From: an uncultured Eubacteriales bacterium
Lineage (GTDB): Bacteria > Bacillota > Clostridia > Oscillospirales > Oscillospiraceae
NCBI GenBank assembly: GCA_959602365.1
Contig: CAUGSS010000017.1
Span: forward strand, 1-57,987
Length of the DNA: 57,987 nucleotides
Direction of reading: 5' to 3'
Shown here: in pieces, positions 7,316-15,391 of the stretch
How positions within the stretch are numbered: the stretch's first letter is position 1
How the letters are laid out: each line of letters opens with the position of its first letter
The notes under the pieces: generated by a model
The model's input: the letters and a program-made list of their open reading frames with translations, nothing else
Told to the model about the DNA's origin: nothing
Database searches by the model: none
Program-made: the position numbers and the translations under genes

Positions 7316-8694
7316 AACGCATCCTCGCTCTGCTGCTCATTCTGGCTGCGGCGGCTGGTCTGGCCGCCTGCGGCGGTTCTGGGCGGCCTGGCGCCCCTGT
7401 CTCTCAAACGCCGGACGTCTCTTCCGGTGAGACGCAATCCGACGCCGAGGCTGCGTCCTCCAATATCCTGATCGCCTACGTCCCGGACACCGGGGCGGAC
7501 ACCATCATCCAAGACTCCGCAGTGCTGCTCCAGCAGACCCTGGGCGGCGAACTGTATGAAATCGGCTCCGGCGATGTGGTGGACGCCTCCCGGTATGAGT
7601 ACGTCCTGCTGGGCTTCCAGGCGGAAAACAGCGTCCTGCCCCAGCCGGTAGAAACCTTCCTGCAGGACAACGACCTGGGCGCCCGGACCATCTATCCCTT
7701 TGTCTCCGGGAATGGCAACGATTCTGACGCAGTCTTTGCGGCCATCTCCCAGCTCCAGCCCGGCGCACTGCTGGGAAACAGCGCGCTGCTGTTCTCGGCG
7801 GACACCGATGACCAGAGCATCATTGACTGGGCCCGGGAACTGGGGTTGTGGGATCAGGCCGCCGCGCCGGAGGCCGGGCAGGGCAACACGGTGGCCACCG
7901 CCCAGGTGACCCCGGGAGAGCAGCAGGTGCTCTATCTCTGGGAGGAGGGCAACGCGCCCGCCACCACAGAATACACCGTCAACAACGGCAGCTACTTTGA
8001 CGATCCCGATTTCCGTCCCTACCTCACCAGCTACCCGGTGCCCGACGGGGTGGAGATCAAGGGGGCGGTGCTGATCTGCCCCGGCGGGGCCTTCCAGTTC
8101 CGCAGCGACCAGCCGGAGGGAGTGGATGTGGCCGAGGCACTGAGCGCCCTGGGCTATCAAAGCTTTGTGGTGGACTACCGGCTGCGGCCCTACACCCAGC
8201 AGGAGGGCGCCCTGGATCTGGCCCGGGCGGTGCGGTTCGTGCGCGCCCACGCCGGGGAATACGGCATCGACGAGGAGGACATCGCCGTCATGGGCTTCTC
8301 CGCCGGGGGCATTCTGTGCGGCGAGGCCCTGCTCCACTATGACGGTCTGGTGGACGGCACGGCGCTGGATCCGGACTATCAGCCTGACCAGCTGGACCAG
8401 GTCTCCGCCGATGCGGCGGCCTGCGGCATGATCTACGCCTTTTACGGCCGGCTGAGTGTGGGCACCACCGACGTGGAGCTGCTGCGCTCCGGTGAGCTGC
8501 CTCCCACCTTCTACTGCTACGGCACCCGGGACCCCTTCTATGACCAGTTCCTGGCCAATGCCGACGCGGCGGAGCAGGCCGGGGTCTCCGTGGAATGGCT
8601 TCAGCTGGACGGCATGCCCCACGGCTTTGGGGCGGAGGGAGGCTGGATTCCCAGCTACGACCTCTGGCTGACAGAGCTCTTTTCCGGCAGCTGA
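7312..8694 (+). CDS. Lipoprotein with flavodoxin-like and alpha/beta hydrolase domains
   Basis: A 460-residue lipoprotein (lipobox GLAAC, Cys20) joining two domain types that are separate proteins nearby. Residues about 50-180 follow a flavodoxin pattern (ILIAYVPDTGADT, VLLGF, then an acidic helix), but the FMN loop and aromatic loop are degenerate. Residues about 205-460 are an alpha/beta hydrolase with CPGGAF (oxyanion region), GFSAGG (Ser330), GTRDPF (Asp407) and GMPHGFG (His437). The start follows AAGGAG and overlaps the MFS gene by four bases. Loss of FMN-binding residues would make domain one structural; this is a by-eye call. Confidence 0.8.
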   Translation: MKRILALLLILAAAAGLAACGGSGRPGAPVSQTPDVSSGETQSDAEAASSNILIAYVPDTGADTIIQDSAVLLQQTLGGELYEIGSGDVVDASRYEYVLLGFQAENSVLPQPVETFLQDNDLGARTIYPFVSGNGNDSDAVFAAISQLQPGALLGNSALLFSADTDDQSIIDWARELGLWDQAAAPEAGQGNTVATAQVTPGEQQVLYLWEEGNAPATTEYTVNNGSYFDDPDFRPYLTSYPVPDGVEIKGAVLICPGGAFQFRSDQPEGVDVAEALSALGYQSFVVDYRLRPYTQQEGALDLARAVRFVRAHAGEYGIDEEDIAVMGFSAGGILCGEALLHYDGLVDGTALDPDYQPDQLDQVSADAAACGMIYAFYGRLSVGTTDVELLRSGELPPTFYCYGTRDPFYDQFLANADAAEQAGVSVEWLQLDGMPHGFGAEGGWIPSYDLWLTELFSGS

Positions 8695-8749
8695 ACCCGC
8701 AGGGCAGCCGGCGCCGCATCCCACGGTGCCCAAACGCAGTACAGGTTAT

Positions 8750-8814
8750 AACCCTAAAGTTAAAAGTGCATAAACCAATGGAAACTTCTGCTTACACCGG
8801 TCAGGGGTTATAAT
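8750..8814 (+). promoter_or_regulatory. Shared operator/promoter, copy B
   Basis: AACC at 8750, GCATAA at 8768-8773, GGAAACTTC to 8788, weak -35 TTCTGC (8786-8791), 17 bases, TATAAT (8809-8814). Order and spacing match copies A and C, with one extra base between GCATAA and the -35. It precedes the aldo/keto reductase at 8897 by 82 bases. The gap from 8695 to 8749 shows no other feature. Confidence 0.78.
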
Positions 8815-8896
8815 CAGACCAGCAGGATGCCGCAGTCCGATGCCCGGCGGTGTCTCTGCGCCATAAACGGCACCGGCAGTTGAGGAGGAATCAATC

Positions 8897-9742
8897 ATGG
8901 AATATGTGACTTTAAACAACGGAATTCAAATGCCCATGGCGGGCATCGGCACCTTTCTGCTGAGCCCGGACGAGGCGGAGGCCTCTGTGGGAAGCGCCCT
9001 GGCCGGCGGCTGCCGGCTGATCGACACCGCAAACGCCTATTTGAATGAGAGGGCAGTGGGGCGGGCCATGAAGGCCTCCGGCCTCAAGCGGGAGGAGATC
9101 TTCCTGGAGACCAAGCTGTGGCCCTCCTTCTATGAACAGGCGGACGCGGTGGACCGGACGCTGGAACGGCTGGACACCGACTATATCGACCTGCTGCTGA
9201 TCCACCAGCCCGCCGGCAACTATGCGGCCGGATACCGGCTGATGGAGCAGGCCGTCAAGGCGGGCAAGGTGCGCTCCATCGGCCTGTCCAACTTCACCCA
9301 AGCGCAGATCCAGGCGATTTTGGACCTGTGCGAGGTCAAGCCCGCCGTGCTCCAGACCGAGGTCCACCCCTACTCCCAGGAGCGGGAGCTGAAAGAGTTT
9401 CTCAGCAAAGAGGGCATGGTCCTCCAGGCCTGGTATCCCCTGGGCCACGGGGACGCCAAACTGATCCAGGAGCCGCTGTTCGCCCAGCTGGGCCGGAAGT
9501 ACGGGAAAACCAGCGCCCAGATCATCCTGCGCTGGCACATTCAGGCGGGCAACATTGTCATCCCCGGCTCCAAAAATCCCGACCATATCCGGGACAACTT
9601 TGCTCTGTTTGATTTCGCTCTGACGGAGGAGGAGATGGCTCAGATCGCCGCTATGGATCAAAAAAAGCGCTATTACACCAGCTCTCCGGAATTGCTGAAG
9701 CGCTATGCCCAGATGGTGCCCCCGGTGGACGAACAGAAATAG
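8897..9742 (+). CDS. Aldo/keto reductase
   Basis: A 281-residue (beta/alpha)8 NADPH-dependent carbonyl reductase. The catalytic tetrad is visible as Asp43 (LIDTANAY), Tyr48, Lys73 (LETKLW) and His103 (LLIHQP). The C-terminal cofactor-binding signature is IVIPGSKNPDHIRDN. GAGGAGGAA precedes the ATG. It is the first gene under promoter copy B, followed by a flavin-binding protein, an SDR and a RibD/DHFR-fold protein with short gaps. It resembles the second reductase at 12057, with which it shares an operator, suggesting duplication within one regulon. Its carbonyl substrate cannot be read from sequence. Confidence 0.92.
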   Translation: MEYVTLNNGIQMPMAGIGTFLLSPDEAEASVGSALAGGCRLIDTANAYLNERAVGRAMKASGLKREEIFLETKLWPSFYEQADAVDRTLERLDTDYIDLLLIHQPAGNYAAGYRLMEQAVKAGKVRSIGLSNFTQAQIQAILDLCEVKPAVLQTEVHPYSQERELKEFLSKEGMVLQAWYPLGHGDAKLIQEPLFAQLGRKYGKTSAQIILRWHIQAGNIVIPGSKNPDHIRDNFALFDFALTEEEMAQIAAMDQKKRYYTSSPELLKRYAQMVPPVDEQK

Positions 9743-9819
9743 CCCAAACTGCAGAGAGTCCCGGAAAACACGCCGTGGACTCCCCGCTGACGCCAGAGAA
9801 TGAGAGGAGCAAACATATC

Positions 9820-10377
9820 ATGCGCAAAGATCTTGGAAGCAAATCCTGGTTTTATCCCCTGCCGGTGCTGATCATCGGCACCTATGGGGAGGACGGCACC
9901 CCCGACGCCATGAACGCCGCCTGGGGCGGACTGTACGACTCTGACAAGGTGGTGCTCTGCCTGAGCGCCGGCCACAAGACCACCGCCAACATCAGGGCCC
10001 GGGGGGCCTTTACCCTCAGCTTTGGCGACGCAGAGCACGTGGTGGCCGCCGACTATGTGGGGCTGGTGTCCGCCAACCGGGAGCCCCGCAAGCTGGAGAA
10101 ATCCGGCTTTCACACGTCCCGGAGCCAGCATGTGGATGCGCCGCTGATCGACGAGCTGCCGGTGGCGCTGGAGTGCAAACTGATAAAAGTCAACGAGGAC
10201 GGCAACATCATCGGCCAGATCGTCAACGTCAGCGTGGACGAGGCGGTGCTGGCCGGGGACGGGGGCATCGACTTCGACAAGTTCCGCCCCATCGCCTTTG
10301 AACCCGCCCGCAACGGCTATCATGTGTTGGGTGAGCGGGTAGGCAGCGCCTTCCGGGACGGGGCCGCCCTGGACTGA
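9820..10377 (+). CDS. Flavin reductase-like FMN-binding split-barrel protein
   Basis: A 185-residue protein of the flavin reductase-like family, with the N-terminal WFYPLPVLIIGTYGEDGTPDAMNAAW pattern of the split barrel (first residues around 10-35), VVLCLSAGHKTTANI and FTLSFGDAEHVVAADYVG. Members bind FMN and reduce flavins or act as small flavoenzymes. ATG 9820 follows GAGAGGAG; an in-frame ATG at 9775 lacks a ribosome site and adds a non-conserved tail. It lies 77 bases after the aldo/keto reductase in the same unit. It may supply reduced FMN to the flavodoxin-type partners, which is an inference. Confidence 0.85.
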   Translation: MRKDLGSKSWFYPLPVLIIGTYGEDGTPDAMNAAWGGLYDSDKVVLCLSAGHKTTANIRARGAFTLSFGDAEHVVAADYVGLVSANREPRKLEKSGFHTSRSQHVDAPLIDELPVALECKLIKVNEDGNIIGQIVNVSVDEAVLAGDGGIDFDKFRPIAFEPARNGYHVLGERVGSAFRDGAALD

Positions 10378-10415
10378 CCCGGCGCCAAAACCACCGCAAG
10401 GGATGAGGACAGGTT

Positions 10416-11153
10416 ATGCAGAACACCGAAAACAAAGTCGTCATCATCACCGGCGCCTCCTCGGGCATCGGTGCGGCCGCTGCCCGGGCGCTGGCCGCCC
10501 GGGGCGCCAAGGTGGTATTGGGGGCCCGGCGGAGAGACCGGCTGGAAGCGCTGGCCGCCGAGCTGGGGGCTAACGCCGCCATTCTCCCTGCCGACGTGAC
10601 CCGTCTGGCGGACATGCAGGCGCTGGCCGCCCTGGCCAGGGAGAAATTTGGCGGCGTTGACGCGCTCTTTGCCAACGCGGGCATCATGCCCGGGGGCAAT
10701 CTCTCCGAGGGAAAGGTTTCCGACTGGATGGAGATGGTGGATATCAACATCAAGGGCGTGCTCAACGCCATGGCCGCGGTGCTGCCCCAGTTCATCGCCC
10801 AAAAGCGGGGGCACATCCTGGTCACCTCCTCCGTGGCCGGCACCCGGTCTGTCCCGGGCAACGCGGTGTACTGCGGCACCAAGCACTTTGTCCGGGCCAT
10901 GCTGGACTCCTTCCGCGCCGAGTCTGTGGCCGAGGGCACCAACATCCGCACCACCACCATCTACCCCGGCGCCATCAAGACGGAACTGCTCCACACCATC
11001 GCCCCCTCGGAGACCAAGTCCATGGTGGAGGCCTTTTACGACCAGGTGGGCCTGGATGCGGAGGTCATCGCCGACGCGGTCGTCTACGCCCTCTCCCAGC
11101 CGGACAATGTGGATGTGTCCGACCTGACCGTGCGGCCCAGCAGAGAGAGCTGA
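10416..11153 (+). CDS. Short-chain dehydrogenase/reductase
   Basis: A 245-residue classical SDR. The Rossmann motif TGASSGIG is at 12-19, with Arg39 and Arg40 after the second strand favouring NADP(H). The active-site set is NAG (87-89), Asn111, Ser138/Ser139, Tyr152 and Lys156 (YCGTK). ATG 10416 has GATGAGG upstream. It is third gene of the copy B unit, between the flavin reductase-like gene and the DHFR-fold gene. It probably reduces a keto compound related to that of its neighbours; the substrate is not predictable. Confidence 0.9.
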   Translation: MQNTENKVVIITGASSGIGAAAARALAARGAKVVLGARRRDRLEALAAELGANAAILPADVTRLADMQALAALAREKFGGVDALFANAGIMPGGNLSEGKVSDWMEMVDINIKGVLNAMAAVLPQFIAQKRGHILVTSSVAGTRSVPGNAVYCGTKHFVRAMLDSFRAESVAEGTNIRTTTIYPGAIKTELLHTIAPSETKSMVEAFYDQVGLDAEVIADAVVYALSQPDNVDVSDLTVRPSRES

Positions 11154-11176
11154 GGCCAAAAAAGGAGGTAATACCT

Positions 11177-11899
11177 GTGTTTGTCGTCTGTCATATGCTG
11201 TCCTCCCTGGACGGAAGAATCGACGGAGCCTTCTTCTCCGCACCGGAGACTGCTCCGGCGGTGGCGGCCTACGGAAATCTGCGGGGCTACTATCACTGCC
11301 AGGCCACCCTGTACGGCACCACTACCATGCTGGGGGGCTATGCCGACGGCCCAGCCCCCGCCCTGCCCAAGACGGGCGCCGGGGCTAAATCCGGCCAGCC
11401 ATTTGATGATTATGTCAACCCAGAGGGCAAGGCACTGGGAAACTACATCGTCTCGGTGGACCCCCTGGGGAGCCTGGGGTTTCAGGGACCGGTTCTGGAG
11501 AAAAAGGGGCGTCCCGCCGCCCATGTCATCCAGGTCCTGACCAGCCGGGTCTCCCCCGCCTATCTGGCCTATCTGCGGGATCTGGGCATCTCCTGGGTGA
11601 TTGCCGGAGACCAGGCGCTGGACTGCGCCCTGCTGCTGGACAAGCTGGAAGAAAAGTTCTCTATTCAGCGGCTGATGGTGGCCGGGGGCGGGATAACCAA
11701 CTGGTCCTTCCTGTCCCAGGGGCTGCTGGACGAGCTGAGCCTGGTGCTCGCCCCGGCGGCGGACGGGGATTGCTCCGCCGCCTCCACCTTTGCCCGCCCG
11801 GACTTTCTGCCCGCCCGGGGCCCTGCGGGGTTCTCCCTGCTGGGCGCCGAGACCGTCGCGCCGGACGTGCTCTGGCTGCGCTATCGGGTCAAAACATAA
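11177..11899 (+). CDS. RibD C-terminal/dihydrofolate reductase-fold protein
   Basis: A 240-residue protein of the RibD C-terminal (DHFR-like) family. It opens with VVCHMLSSLDGRIDG, has the YGTTTMLGG nucleotide-loop segment, and carries VAGGGITNWSFLSQGLLDELSLVLAP, the family's C-terminal signature. The start is GTG 11177, eight bases after AAAGGAGG. Fold relatives reduce pterins or pyrimidine precursors with NADPH; stand-alone members in stress regulons have no fixed substrate. It ends the copy B unit and is followed by a hairpin at 11911-11939. Confidence 0.85.
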   Translation: MFVVCHMLSSLDGRIDGAFFSAPETAPAVAAYGNLRGYYHCQATLYGTTTMLGGYADGPAPALPKTGAGAKSGQPFDDYVNPEGKALGNYIVSVDPLGSLGFQGPVLEKKGRPAAHVIQVLTSRVSPAYLAYLRDLGISWVIAGDQALDCALLLDKLEEKFSIQRLMVAGGGITNWSFLSQGLLDELSLVLAPAADGDCSAASTFARPDFLPARGPAGFSLLGAETVAPDVLWLRYRVKT

Positions 11900-11910
11900 A
11901 ACCACAAGTG

Positions 11911-11939
11911 ACAGCGGCGGACCGGTTGTCCGCCGCTGT
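11911..11939 (+). terminator. Hairpin ending the copy B unit
   Basis: ACAGCGGCGGA (11911-11921) pairs with TCCGCCGCTGT (11929-11939). What follows is CT-rich rather than a clean T run, so termination may be partial. Confidence 0.65.
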
Positions 11940-11960
11940 GCTCTCTCCGGGAACGGTATA

Positions 11961-12024
11961 AACCTTCAGGTTGATACCGCATAACCAACGGAGACTTCTG
12001 CCCTACGTTCAAACAAGCTACAAT
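11961..12024 (+). promoter_or_regulatory. Shared operator/promoter, copy C
   Basis: AACC at 11961, GCATAA at 11979-11984, GGAGACTTC to 11998, weak -35 TTCTGC (11996-12001), 17 bases, TACAAT (12019-12024). The -35 is identical to copy B and the operator-to-promoter distance equals copy A. It drives the aldo/keto reductase at 12057. Confidence 0.78.
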
Positions 12025-12056
12025 AACAGCAGAAACTCAGGAAAGGAAGGATTTCC

Positions 12057-12911
12057 ATGCAATATGTGACACTGAACAACGGTGTGAAAATGCCTCAGCT
12101 GGGGTACGGCGTGTACCAGGTGAGCCAAGAGGAGTGCGAGCGCTGTGTGCTGGACGCCATCGGCGCGGGCTACCGGTCCATCGACACCGCCCAGTCCTAC
12201 GGCAATGAGGCGGCCGTGGGCAGCGCGGTCAAGCGCTGCGGTGTGCCCCGGGATGAGCTGTTTCTGACCACCAAAGTGTGGATGTCCAACGCGGGCTATG
12301 AGAAGGCCAAGGCCTCCATTGACAAATCCCTGCGCAATCTCCAGACCGATTATATTGACCTGCTGCTGATTCACCAGCCCTTTGGGGACTACTACGGCAC
12401 CTGGCGCGCCATGGAGGAGGCCTATCATGCGGGCAAGCTGCGGGCCATCGGCGTGTCCAACTTCTATCCCGACCGGCTCATCGACCTGTGCCAGTTTGCG
12501 GAGACCACCCCCGCCGTCAACCAGGTGGAGACCCACGTCTTCCAGCAGCAGCGCACGGCCCACGACTATATGAAGAAGTACGGGGTGCAGCACGAGTCCT
12601 GGGGCCCATTTGCCGAGGGCCGCAAGGACTTCTTCACCAATCCCACCCTGGTGGAGATCGGGGCAAAGTACGGCAAATCCCCCGCCCAGACTGCGCTGCG
12701 GTTTTTGCTCCAGTCGGACGTGGTGGTCATCCCCAAGTCCACCCACCGGAACCGGATGGAGGAAAATCTGAGGGTGTTCGACTTCTCCCTCTCTCCCGAG
12801 GACATGGAGGCCATTCGGGCGCTGGACCAGGGAGAGAGCCTGTTCTTCTCCCACTATGACCCGGCCACGGTGGAGATGCTGACCAACATGGGCAAAACCA
12901 GAATTGTCTGA
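12057..12911 (+). CDS. Aldo/keto reductase (2,5-diketogluconate reductase-like)
   Basis: A 284-residue NADPH-dependent carbonyl reductase with the tetrad Asp43 (SIDTAQSY), Tyr48, Lys73 (LTTKVW) and His106 (LLIHQP). The C-terminal cofactor motif is VVIPKSTHRNRMEEN. This form of the motif (IPKS) is the classical 2,5-diketogluconate/glyoxal reductase type, whereas the paralogue at 8897 has IPGS. AGGAAAGGAAGG precedes the ATG. It is the first gene from promoter copy C, and a GC-rich hairpin and a lipoprotein hydrolase follow. Confidence 0.92.
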   Translation: MQYVTLNNGVKMPQLGYGVYQVSQEECERCVLDAIGAGYRSIDTAQSYGNEAAVGSAVKRCGVPRDELFLTTKVWMSNAGYEKAKASIDKSLRNLQTDYIDLLLIHQPFGDYYGTWRAMEEAYHAGKLRAIGVSNFYPDRLIDLCQFAETTPAVNQVETHVFQQQRTAHDYMKKYGVQHESWGPFAEGRKDFFTNPTLVEIGAKYGKSPAQTALRFLLQSDVVVIPKSTHRNRMEENLRVFDFSLSPEDMEAIRALDQGESLFFSHYDPATVEMLTNMGKTRIV

Positions 12912-12924
12912 ACAAGCCGCGCCG

Positions 12925-12951
12925 GAGCGGGGGCGGGGAGCGCCCCCGCTC
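12925..12951 (+). repeat. GC-rich hairpin between genes
   Basis: GAGCGGGGGCG (12925-12935) pairs with CGCCCCCGCTC (12941-12951) across a 5-base loop, just after the reductase stop codon. There is no T run; it may stabilise the upstream message or reduce read-through. Confidence 0.6.
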
Positions 12952-12984
12952 TCCCGCTCCGGGGGCAAATGGGAGGAATGCAGC

Positions 12985-13923
12985 GTGAAAATCGGCTCAA
13001 AACTGGTATCCGCCGCCCTGCTGTGCGGCCTGCTGCTGTTCTGTCTGGCGGGCTGCGGCGGCACCGGCGCCCAGGCAAACCGTCCCCCTTCCTCCGCTCC
13101 GGCGTCCTCCGCTGACCGGATCGGGGCGTCCTCCACAGATCAGAGCGGACCGGACACAGAACGCGCTGACCCCCAGGGGGCACAGGATTCGCATGGGGGC
13201 GGCATCCAGACCGGGCTGATTCCGGAGCAGATTCTCCAGGGCGAGAGCGGAGAGATCCATTACAGCTATTACCTCCCGGAGGATTACAGCCCCGACCAGA
13301 CTTATCCTCTGATGATGGCCATGCCCGGCTATGACATGATGTGGTTTGGCGAAGATTCTTCCGGCTCCAACCTGAATTGGAGCGGTTTTCTCTGCTGGAC
13401 AGAGCTGGAGGAGGAGATGATCGTGGTCTCCGCCCAGCTCACTGACTGGGGGGACACCTCCGCTCGGCAGGCCATCGAGCTGACCGAGTATTTTCTCTCC
13501 CACTTCTCCGTGGATCCCAACCGGGTCTACGCCTCGGGCTACTCCGCCGGCGGGGAGACCATGTCCCGGGCGGTGGCTCTGCGCCCCGACCTGTACGCCG
13601 CCTACCTCCATGGGGCCTCCCAATGGGATGGAACGTTCGACCCCGTCGCGCAGCACGGCGTGGCGGTTTACATCTTCATGGCGGAGGGAGACGAGTATTA
13701 CGGCGTGGAAGGGGCCCGGGAAGCCTATGACGGGCTGCGGACAGCCTATGAAAGGGCCGGCTGGAGCCAGGAGGAAATTGACGGCGTCCTCCAGATTCAG
13801 ACCCCCGGCCAGGATTACTTCGTCCAGCGGGGCATCCACGGCAATTACCACGGCGGGGCCAATGTGGTCTTTGAGGAGCAGTCCGTCCTGGACTGGGTGG
13901 TCTCCCATCAGAAACAGGCCTGA
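12985..13923 (+). CDS. Lipoprotein esterase (PHB depolymerase/feruloyl esterase-like)
   Basis: A 312-residue lipoprotein starting at GTG 12985, eight bases after GGGAGG. The signal peptide ends at the lipobox CLAGC (Cys24) and is followed by a Ser/Pro/Asp linker to about residue 75. The catalytic domain is an alpha/beta hydrolase of the Esterase_PHB kind: YLPEDYSPDQTYPLMM at its start, GYSAGG with Ser187, AEGDEYYG with likely Asp236, and NYHGG with likely His289. An upstream ATG at 12904 overlaps the reductase and is rejected. It is the third lipoprotein hydrolase of the regulon. The substrate is unknown. Confidence 0.83.
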   Translation: MKIGSKLVSAALLCGLLLFCLAGCGGTGAQANRPPSSAPASSADRIGASSTDQSGPDTERADPQGAQDSHGGGIQTGLIPEQILQGESGEIHYSYYLPEDYSPDQTYPLMMAMPGYDMMWFGEDSSGSNLNWSGFLCWTELEEEMIVVSAQLTDWGDTSARQAIELTEYFLSHFSVDPNRVYASGYSAGGETMSRAVALRPDLYAAYLHGASQWDGTFDPVAQHGVAVYIFMAEGDEYYGVEGAREAYDGLRTAYERAGWSQEEIDGVLQIQTPGQDYFVQRGIHGNYHGGANVVFEEQSVLDWVVSHQKQA

Positions 13924-13948
13924 ACAAGAAGCGAAAGGAGATCTTCCA

Positions 13949-14596
13949 ATGAACGTGTTACTGGTCAACGGCAGCCCCCACCGGGAGGGCTGCACCCACA
14001 CCGCCCTGTGCACCGTATCCGGCGCCCTCCGGCAAAACGGCATCGGCACCGATCTGTTCTGGATCGGCACCAAGCCCCTGTCCGGCTGCCTGGCCTGCCA
14101 CCGGTGCGACACGCTGAACCAGTGCGTACTGCAGGACACGGTCAACGACTTTCTGGCCCTGGTCGGAGCGTATGACGGCTTTGTCTTCGGCACTCCGGTC
14201 CACTGGGGCGGCGCCGGCGGGGCCATCACTTCTTTTCTGGACCGGGCCTTTTACGCCGACCTGAACGGCGGCGGCCATCGCTTCCTGGGCAAACCCGCCG
14301 CCGCAGTGATCTCCGCCCGCAGGGCGGGCACCACCGCGACCTGGGATCAGATGAACAAGTACTTCGGGCTGATGCAGATGCCCATCATCACCTCCCGGTA
14401 CTGGAACATGGTACACGGCACCACCCCGGAGGAGGTGAGGCAGGATCTGGAGGGAATCCAGACCCTGGAGCTCTTGGGCCACAATATGGCCTATTTCCTC
14501 AAGTGCAGGGAGGCCGGCGAAAAACTGGGCATTCCTGCGCCCCCGCAGAGGCCTTTTGTCTATACCAATTTCATCCGGGAGGAAAGCCATGCTTGA
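13949..14596 (+). CDS. Iron-sulfur flavoprotein/NADPH-dependent FMN reductase family
   Basis: A 215-residue flavodoxin-fold protein. It begins MNVLLVNGSPHREGCTHTAL (FMN phosphate loop) and carries CLACHRCDTLNQC, that is Cys47, Cys50, Cys53 and Cys59 in a CX2CX2CX5C pattern. This spacing fits the compact [4Fe-4S] motif of archaeal and clostridial iron-sulfur flavoproteins. FGTPVHWGG is the second flavin loop. The start follows AAAGGAG. Such proteins shuttle electrons from ferredoxin to small acceptors such as oxygen, peroxide or quinones. It lies 25 bases after the esterase and 36 before the DUF4405 gene. Confidence 0.87.
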   Translation: MNVLLVNGSPHREGCTHTALCTVSGALRQNGIGTDLFWIGTKPLSGCLACHRCDTLNQCVLQDTVNDFLALVGAYDGFVFGTPVHWGGAGGAITSFLDRAFYADLNGGGHRFLGKPAAAVISARRAGTTATWDQMNKYFGLMQMPIITSRYWNMVHGTTPEEVRQDLEGIQTLELLGHNMAYFLKCREAGEKLGIPAPPQRPFVYTNFIREESHA

Positions 14597-14632
14597 GCCA
14601 CAGGACAGGACACGGGACAGGAGCACACCACC

Positions 14633-15322
14633 ATGGGAGTAAAAGCCAGCGCCAAACTTGCGGTAGATATGGCCATGACCATTCTTCTGATGCTGCTGAT
14701 GGCCTTTGAACTGGTGGGCCGGAGCGCCCACGAGTGGCTGGGGATGGGGCTGTTTGTCCTGTTCGTCCTCCACCACCTGCTGAACCGGCGGTGGACCGCC
14801 TCCCTTCTCCGGGGCAGATACACCTCTTACCGGATCTTGCAGACAGCTGTGGCCGGCCTGGTCTTTCTGGCCATGCTGGGGGCTTTCGTCAGCGCGGTGC
14901 CGATCTCCCGGGAGGTGTTCGCCTTCCTGTCCATCCGCCGGGGAATGGCCCTGGGGCGGGTGGTGCATCTGTTGTGCGCCTACTGGGGCTTTGTGCTGCT
15001 CTCCCTGCATCTGGGGCTGCACTGGGGCAATATCACAGCCATGGCGGGCAGGTGCTGGGGGCGCCCTCCCAGGGCGGGCCGATTCGCCCTGCGGGTCCTG
15101 GGGGCCGCCATCGCCGTGGCCGGGGCATACGCGCTCGTCCGCCGGAATATCCCGGACTATCTGTTCCTGCGCACCCAATTTGTCTTTTTTGACCACGATG
15201 AGCCCCGGATTCTGTTTTTTCTGGACTATATGGCTGCCATGGGACTGTTTGTATGGGCCGGGCACTATCTCTCCAAACTGGCGCGGATGCCCCGGCGGGG
15301 CAGCGCGGACAACAGGCCGTGA
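14633..15322 (+). CDS. DUF4405 membrane protein, possible b-type cytochrome
   Basis: A 229-residue membrane protein with about five hydrophobic segments. Histidines fall in or beside them at 33, 47, 48, 112, 126 and 130 (FVLHHLLNRRW and VHLLCAYWGFVLLSLHLGLHW), a pattern that resembles bis-heme cytochrome b561-like proteins and fits DUF4405. AGGAG lies nine bases before the ATG. It ends the copy C unit directly after an iron-sulfur flavoprotein. Electron transfer across the membrane toward the flavodoxin-like lipoproteins is an attractive but untested idea; heme binding is inferred from histidines only. Confidence 0.78.
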   Translation: MGVKASAKLAVDMAMTILLMLLMAFELVGRSAHEWLGMGLFVLFVLHHLLNRRWTASLLRGRYTSYRILQTAVAGLVFLAMLGAFVSAVPISREVFAFLSIRRGMALGRVVHLLCAYWGFVLLSLHLGLHWGNITAMAGRCWGRPPRAGRFALRVLGAAIAVAGAYALVRRNIPDYLFLRTQFVFFDHDEPRILFFLDYMAAMGLFVWAGHYLSKLARMPRRGSADNRP

Positions 15323-15334
15323 GAAAAAGAGAAC

Positions 15335-15365
15335 GAGCAGGCGCCCGATATCCGGGCGCCTGCTC
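15335..15365. terminator. Convergent terminator
   Basis: GAGCAGGCGCCCG (15335-15347) pairs with CGGGCGCCTGCTC (15353-15365). On the minus strand it is followed by a T-rich run (TTCTCTTTTTCT), so it mainly ends the nitroreductase transcript, but it can also serve the plus-strand unit. Confidence 0.82.
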
Positions 15366-15391
15366 TGCTGCAAAGGGTATGGGGCGATGGC

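Noticed and set aside
8750..12024. Shared promoter motif as a MerR-type operator
   Set aside because: MerR sites lie between -35 and -10 with a 19-20 base spacer; here the spacer is 17 and the conserved block is upstream of the -35, which fits LysR better.
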